36,108 nt of DNA. It comes from Sulfurimonas sp. Its GTDB lineage: Bacteria; Campylobacterota; Campylobacteria; Campylobacterales; Sulfurimonadaceae. The translations under genes and the position numbers were made by a program. The DNA lies in NCBI GenBank assembly GCA_027082875.1, contig JALWTK010000179.1:1-36108 (forward strand). The letters are read 5' to 3'. Under the pieces are notes generated by a model, which saw only the letters and a list, made by a program, of their open reading frames with translations, did not search any database and had not been told where the DNA came from. Every line of letters begins with the position of its first letter. The stretch's first letter is position 1. This document shows, in pieces, positions 33,453-36,108 of the stretch.

Positions 33453-33716
33453 ATGATAGAAGCGACACCTGAATACTTACTAAATGTTGTTGATGAAGAG
33501 ACAGCCCTAAAGATATGGAACTACTTTCAAGGAATGAGAATATACTTCTCTAAAAACTCTATAAGAGATTATTACATAGTCAAGGATTATAAGGTGCTGA
33601 TAGATAAGTACTACCGAATATCCGAAGCAATAAAAGAGTTAAGTTGTAAGTATGAAATCAGCAAAGACCAAATAAGAAGAATAATCAAGAGAGAAAAAAG
33701 GGAAATGTTTGAGTAA
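33453..33716 (+). CDS. Mor-type transcription regulator
   Basis: This 87-residue protein resembles the Mor/C activator family of Mu-like phages. It has a short N-terminal dimer region, then MRIYFSKNSIRDYYIVKDYKVLIDKYY (compare the family's IYIPK...R...I..EY), and a C-terminal HTH with EAIKELSCKYEISKDQIRRIIKREK. Mor activates middle or late phage promoters. The ATG at 33453 is seven bases after AAGG; a TTG one codon earlier is possible. A TATAAT is 27 bases upstream. Family assignment is from pattern only. Confidence 0.6.
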   Translation: MIEATPEYLLNVVDEETALKIWNYFQGMRIYFSKNSIRDYYIVKDYKVLIDKYYRISEAIKELSCKYEISKDQIRRIIKREKREMFE

Positions 33717-33865
33717 ACCTATACACTCAATAGAAGCCTTTAAGACCTCAATACAACAGAATGTATCTCTAAGATGAGAAAGTCTCTTTAAAGTGTATTT
33801 CTGATGATATTATTGATATGTTTGAGAGTTGTAAGGATAGAGAGAGGGAGCTACCCTCTCAATAG
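33709..33865 (+). pseudogene. Possible frameshifted small gene
   Basis: A TTG overlapping the Mor-like stop opens MSKPIHSIEAFKTSIQQNVSL and hits TGA at 33775. After a +1 shift at about 33772 the next frame reads DEKVSLKCISDDIIDMFESC... to TAG at 33863-33865. Joined, this would be about 51 residues of protein-like composition. It could be a broken gene, a sequencing error, a programmed frameshift or chance. No homologue is known to me. Confidence 0.3.
33842..33860. terminator. Hairpin after the Mor-like region
   Basis: GAGAGGG-AGCTA-CCCTCTC is a perfect 7-bp stem with a five-base loop. No T-tract follows. The core GGGAGCTACCC recurs in a second hairpin at 34040-34050. Confidence 0.4.
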
Positions 33866-33892
33866 ATTAGTGAAGAGTAACTAAGTACCCCA

Positions 33893-34076
33893 ACACTAAC
33901 AACAGTAGAATTATTCTAAAAAGCAAAATATGCCCTTTGTGTTAACATTCCCACCCAACACTACCCACGATTTACCAAAAAATTAGGCAAAAAAAAAGCC
34001 CTACCTCAACAAAGAGATAAGGCTTACAGTGTTAACAAGGGGAGCTACCCCTAAACAATTCTACTGTTTCAAGTGT
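33893..34076. repeat. Inverted repeat enclosing a non-coding block
   Basis: AACAGTAGAATT (33901-33912) is perfectly inverted as AATTCTACTGTT (34057-34068). After three mismatches the match continues for five bases on the outside, giving arms of about 20. The enclosed 144 bases include TAGGC/GCCCTA around an A-run (about 33985-34000) and AGGGG-AGCTA-CCCCT (34038-34052). It lies in the gene-poor stretch 33717-34152. It could be a structured RNA or a MITE-like insertion; no target duplication is evident. Confidence 0.5.
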
Positions 34077-34137
34077 AATTATAGTCCATGTGAGATTAAC
34101 TCATACTGAAGAGCTAAAAAGATTTTATGAATATCTT

Positions 34138-34146
34138 TGCTATACT
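34138..34146 (+). promoter_or_regulatory. Extended -10 abutting a start codon
   Basis: TGCTATACT (TG extension plus TATACT, 34141-34146) ends six bases before the ATG at 34153. That places the expected transcription start at or near the start codon, so the message may be leaderless. No -35 or Shine-Dalgarno sequence is visible. Confidence 0.45.
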
Positions 34147-34152
34147 TTGTGT

Positions 34153-34428
34153 ATGAAAAATACTACAAACAGTCAATTTGATGCAATGACCGAAGAGCAA
34201 CAAGAAGCCTTTTTTAATGCAGTTACTGAATCAACTGCAAGTGGTAAGAAAAAGATAAGTAATGATGTGCATTTAAGTACAAACGGTATAGATATTAGTG
34301 CTCTTCCGATTAAAATTATAGATATAAAGCCTAAAAGTCTGGATGAGTATCGAGCAGAGATAAGAGCAACTGTAGAAAAAGTAAAAGAAAATGCCAAGAA
34401 AGGTGTTGCAGTTTTTACAGATACTTAG
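34153..34428 (+). CDS. Uncharacterised 91-residue protein
   Basis: No family recognised. It begins MKNTTNSQFDAMTEEQQEAFFNAV, then has a polar linker, SGKKKISNDVHLSTNG, and a C-terminal helix, LDEYRAEIRATVEKVKENAKKG. I chose the ATG at 34153 because of the abutting extended -10; a longer version from GTG at 34090 is open but its extra residues look non-coding. Size and layout could fit an antitoxin-like or regulatory protein, but no toxin gene is adjacent. It converges with the leftward repressor operon. Confidence 0.55.
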   Translation: MKNTTNSQFDAMTEEQQEAFFNAVTESTASGKKKISNDVHLSTNGIDISALPIKIIDIKPKSLDEYRAEIRATVEKVKENAKKGVAVFTDT

Positions 34429-34462
34429 CACGATAAAAGTGATAAGCTCAATAGTTTATAAT

Positions 34463-34738
34463 CTAAAAGTCCATAAAATCTAAAGTAGCATTTCTAAAAG
34501 TATCACTAGAAAAACAATCCCCATCAAAGACAACAAAGCCGTTAAGTTCGGCTAAATATGTATCAAGTACACACTCAATCTTTTCATCATCTAAGCCGAA
34601 GTTATCCCGTATGCACTCCCAAGTGTAGCAACCTTTTAAAGCACTTGTATTTTGATAATGCTTTTTAAGGAACTCTTTTTCTTTATCATCTATGCTTTTG
34701 TCTATGCACTCAATAATATCTCTTTGAAATAGTGCCAC
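34463..34738 (-). CDS. Uncharacterised 91-residue protein downstream of the repressor
   Basis: No family recognised. It is an acidic soluble protein (MALFQRDIIECIDKSIDDKEKEF...). The GTG start at 34738 directly abuts the repressor's stop (TAG then GTG), with GGGGAG just upstream, so the two are cotranscribed and translationally coupled. A small gene after the repressor could be a modulator of it; this is inference from position only. Confidence 0.65.
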   Translation of the reverse strand: MALFQRDIIECIDKSIDDKEKEFLKKHYQNTSALKGCYTWECIRDNFGLDDEKIECVLDTYLAELNGFVVFDGDCFSSDTFRNATLDFMDF

Positions 34739-34957
34739 CTACTCCCCTTTACAAACATTAGCCCTAATAATCTCTTTTAACTCTTTGCAGTCTTTGTTCT
34801 CTATGTAGAGAGTTAACCAAGACTCTACCCATAGTGGTATGTTAGAACTACCTCCCCAATTATTAACAGCTGATGCCGATAGTTCAAACTTATTAGCAAA
34901 TTCTTTTTTAGAAAACCCTGCTTTTTTAAGAAGCTCATTTAATTCTGTTTTATCCAT
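34739..34957 (-). CDS. Cro/CI-like (XRE) repressor
   Basis: This 72-residue protein is essentially one helix-turn-helix domain: LNELLKKAGFSKKEFANKFELSASAVNNWGGSSNIPLWVESWL, with the turn at about 15-35. Such small XRE proteins bind operators at divergent promoters of phages and integrative elements. The ATG follows AGGGA. Its promoter and the rightward promoter share a 149-base region with three copies of a TTAGTAA/TTACTAA heptamer. It most likely represses the rightward early operon and regulates itself. Confidence 0.8.
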   Translation of the reverse strand: MDKTELNELLKKAGFSKKEFANKFELSASAVNNWGGSSNIPLWVESWLTLYIENKDCKELKEIIRANVCKGE

Positions 34958-34988
34958 TCTGTCCCTTTATTACTGAAATCTGTAACAA

Positions 34989-34994
34989 ATTGTA
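34989..34994 (-). promoter_or_regulatory. Candidate promoter of the repressor gene
   Basis: On the minus strand TGATACAAT provides an extended -10 (TACAAT, complement of 34989-34994), about 32 bases before the repressor ATG. A TTACTA -35-like hexamer lies 17 bases upstream and overlaps the heptamer at 35011-35017. Confidence 0.45.
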
Positions 34995-35010
34995 TCATAA
35001 ATTACATAAT

Positions 35011-35082
35011 TTAGTAACAATAACTTGACTTACTTACTAAAATAAGTATATAATACACTTATAAGCAAAGATAAGTTACTAA
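35011..35082. promoter_or_regulatory. Rightward promoter with three operator-like heptamers
   Basis: TTGACT (35025-35030) and TATAAT (35049-35054), 18 bases apart, form a strong sigma-70 promoter for the rightward operon. TTAGTAA (35011-35017) and its complement TTACTAA (35034-35040, 35076-35082) lie upstream, in the spacer and downstream of it. The outer two extend to TTAGTAAC/GTTACTAA. They are the best candidates for repressor sites. Confidence 0.65.
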
Positions 35083-35106
35083 TAAATGTAACTAAAGGAA
35101 TTTAAG

Positions 35107-35262
35107 ATGAAAAATAAATTAACACTAAACGACATCAAAAGCGAAATAAGCAAAGAAGAACTATTAGAGATTATCGGTTTCTCTATTGATAGTGGCATAA
35201 GCATAGAGGAAGCGATTAACGAGTTCATAGAAGCAAACTACGATTTAGAGGAGGTAGCATAA
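35107..35262 (+). CDS. Small 51-residue acidic protein, first gene of the rightward operon
   Basis: The frame is MKNKLTLNDIKSEISKEELL...EANYDLEEVA. It is acidic and mostly helical, with no recognised family. An AGGA seven bases before the ATG and the strong promoter at 35025-35054 support it. The stop overlaps the next ATG by one base (TAATG). Being first under the operator-controlled promoter is the typical place for a Cro-like or anti-repressor gene, but no HTH is clear. Confidence 0.72.
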   Translation: MKNKLTLNDIKSEISKEELLEIIGFSIDSGISIEEAINEFIEANYDLEEVA

Positions 35263-35531
35263 TGCAAGTATCAAGATATAAAGCTGATGAGGTTATCAAG
35301 TCCACACATGGGAAAATCTTCTCGTGTGAGTTTATTAAGAAAGATGGCTCACTCAGAAAGATGGTAGCTCGTTTAGGAGTTGCTAAAGACTTAAAAGGTG
35401 GTAGCAATGGTGCAAGTACTAAGAACTCTTTTATCACTGTTTACGACATGGTAGCGAGTGCTTATAGAATGGTAAACCTAGAAACACTTACAGCTATTAG
35501 AGTTTGTGGTGTGTCTTATGAGGTGGTATAG
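35262..35531 (+). CDS. SH3-barrel phage-type protein (DUF2693/WYL_2-like)
   Basis: This 89-residue protein shows the pattern of a small beta-barrel family common in phages and mobile elements: IFSCEFIKKDGSLRKMVARLGVAKDLKGG, then FITVYDMVASAYRMVNLETLTAIRVCG. The family is, to my memory, an Sm/SH3-like fold of unknown function. It has a very strong ribosome site (AGGAGG, seven bases before the ATG) and a one-base overlap with the preceding gene. Confidence 0.72.
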   Translation: MQVSRYKADEVIKSTHGKIFSCEFIKKDGSLRKMVARLGVAKDLKGGSNGASTKNSFITVYDMVASAYRMVNLETLTAIRVCGVSYEVV

Positions 35532-35612
35532 ATGAGTTACTTAACAATGAAATATAAAATCAGACTGCTAGAAGCGGTTATCAAACAAATTCAAAAGGAG
35601 AAGTTATCATGA
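35532..35612 (+). CDS. Possible 26-residue peptide
   Basis: The short frame MSYLTMKYKIRLLEAVIKQIQKEKLS starts right after the preceding stop, with GAGG upstream, and ends in an ATGA overlap with the next gene. It is a basic amphipathic helix. Coupling on both sides supports translation, though it could simply be a linker carrying the next gene's ribosome site (AAAGGAG). Confidence 0.5.
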   Translation: MSYLTMKYKIRLLEAVIKQIQKEKLS

Positions 35613-35866
35613 AGATAGAAGATATAAAAGAGAGGTTAGAGAGCAGTGAGCAGTTTAAGTACTGGAGTGAAGAAGTAGGTATCACTTTTGATGATTTTAA
35701 AGTGATAGACACCACTACAAATAAAGTTCTTTGTAGTGGTAGCGATAAGATAGGGAATTACTGCATAATGGTACTTGAAGATGATAAGTTACAAGCGAGT
35801 TATGATCTAACAGTCGAGAGCATGAACGATAAACGCTTACAAAGACTAGAGGAGAAACAAGCATGA
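35609..35866 (+). CDS. Uncharacterised 85-residue protein
   Basis: No family recognised. It is an acidic protein (MKIEDIKERLESSEQFKYWSEEVGITFDDFKVIDTTTNKVL...) with helices at both ends and probable strands in the middle. AAAGGAG lies nine bases upstream. It is coupled by ATGA overlaps to the genes on both sides. Confidence 0.7.
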   Translation: MKIEDIKERLESSEQFKYWSEEVGITFDDFKVIDTTTNKVLCSGSDKIGNYCIMVLEDDKLQASYDLTVESMNDKRLQRLEEKQA

Positions 35867-36108
35867 AGAAAGAACAAAATAAGAGTATAGATTTTAGTAG
35901 GTTTGTAAGCACTGATGACTTAGAGGAGTCTCTTGATGTTTTTAAAGGTGTTCATAATCTTTTAAATGCCTTAGAGTTGTCTGATGATAGCGGTAGCAAT
36001 AAGTGGGATAAATATACTTACTTTGCTCTACAGATAGCAGTTAGTCATGGTATTAAAGAGTTAGAAGCATTAAAGCCTAATATTGAGTATATGGGCGACT
36101 TTATGAGA
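35863..36108 (+). CDS. Uncharacterised protein (partial, runs off the window)
   Basis: 82 codons are visible from the ATG that overlaps the preceding stop (ATGA), with GGAG nine bases upstream. It reads MKKEQNKSIDFSRFVSTDDLEESLDVF..., mostly helical and acidic, still open at the right edge. No family recognised. It continues the chain of coupled early-type genes. Confidence 0.65.
   Translation, partial: MKKEQNKSIDFSRFVSTDDLEESLDVFKGVHNLLNALELSDDSGSNKWDKYTYFALQIAVSHGIKELEALKPNIEYMGDFMR

Noticed and set aside
28833..36108. Second copy of the tmRNA 3' end (attR)
   Set aside because: I read through the element for the T-arm and CGTCTCCACCA and did not find it, so the distal att site is outside the window.

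Overview
The window comes from the chromosome of a Campylobacterota bacterium, most likely a free-living, Sulfurimonas-like one. Four things suggest this: low GC; the gene order yajC-secD-secF-(small membrane protein)-leuS-lptE with lnt divergent; a gpmI-fabG-acpP-fabF-accA block next to mraY; and rpmB near rpe and a dnaQ-like gene. All are arrangements I associate with this phylum. The genus is inference and was not tested by any search.

Bases 1-28,300 are ordinary chromosome. A leftward operon carries Sec accessory genes, leucyl-tRNA synthetase and the start of a probable lptE (1-5,939). lnt reads the other way. A two-gene polysaccharide export/chain-length pair (7,233-10,915) is divergent from ppk and a gamma-carbonic anhydrase. 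argJ, a two-TM potassium channel and rpmB read left. A HDOD gene and a CheX-like gene read right, followed by rpe-trpF-dnaQ-like. Fatty-acid synthesis genes (fabG, acpP, fabF, accA) and gpmI read left. mraY-purN-TRIC reads right. Two identical tRNA-Phe genes and tmRNA (ssrA) close this part. Seven genes start with TTG, six of them behind a clear Shine-Dalgarno sequence.

From the 3' end of tmRNA (28,832) to the window edge lies a mobile element: a tyrosine integrase 195 bases past tmRNA, an excisionase-like small HTH protein, a candidate replication initiator, several small unknown genes, a Mor-type regulator, and a repressor divergent from an early-type operon of tightly coupled small genes. 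The distal end and second att site are not in the window, so I cannot say whether this is a prophage, a satellite or a replicating integrative element.

The most interesting structure is in the element's non-coding DNA. There is a two-promoter switch with three TTAGTAA/TTACTAA heptamers (34,989-35,082). A 250-base stretch holds two separate 11-bp tandem repeats, a 9-bp tandem repeat and a 10-bp direct repeat, and could be a replication origin (33,144-33,363). A hairpin capped by a TTCG loop precedes the excisionase-like gene. A 12-bp inverted repeat encloses about 144 bases with further hairpins (33,901-34,068).
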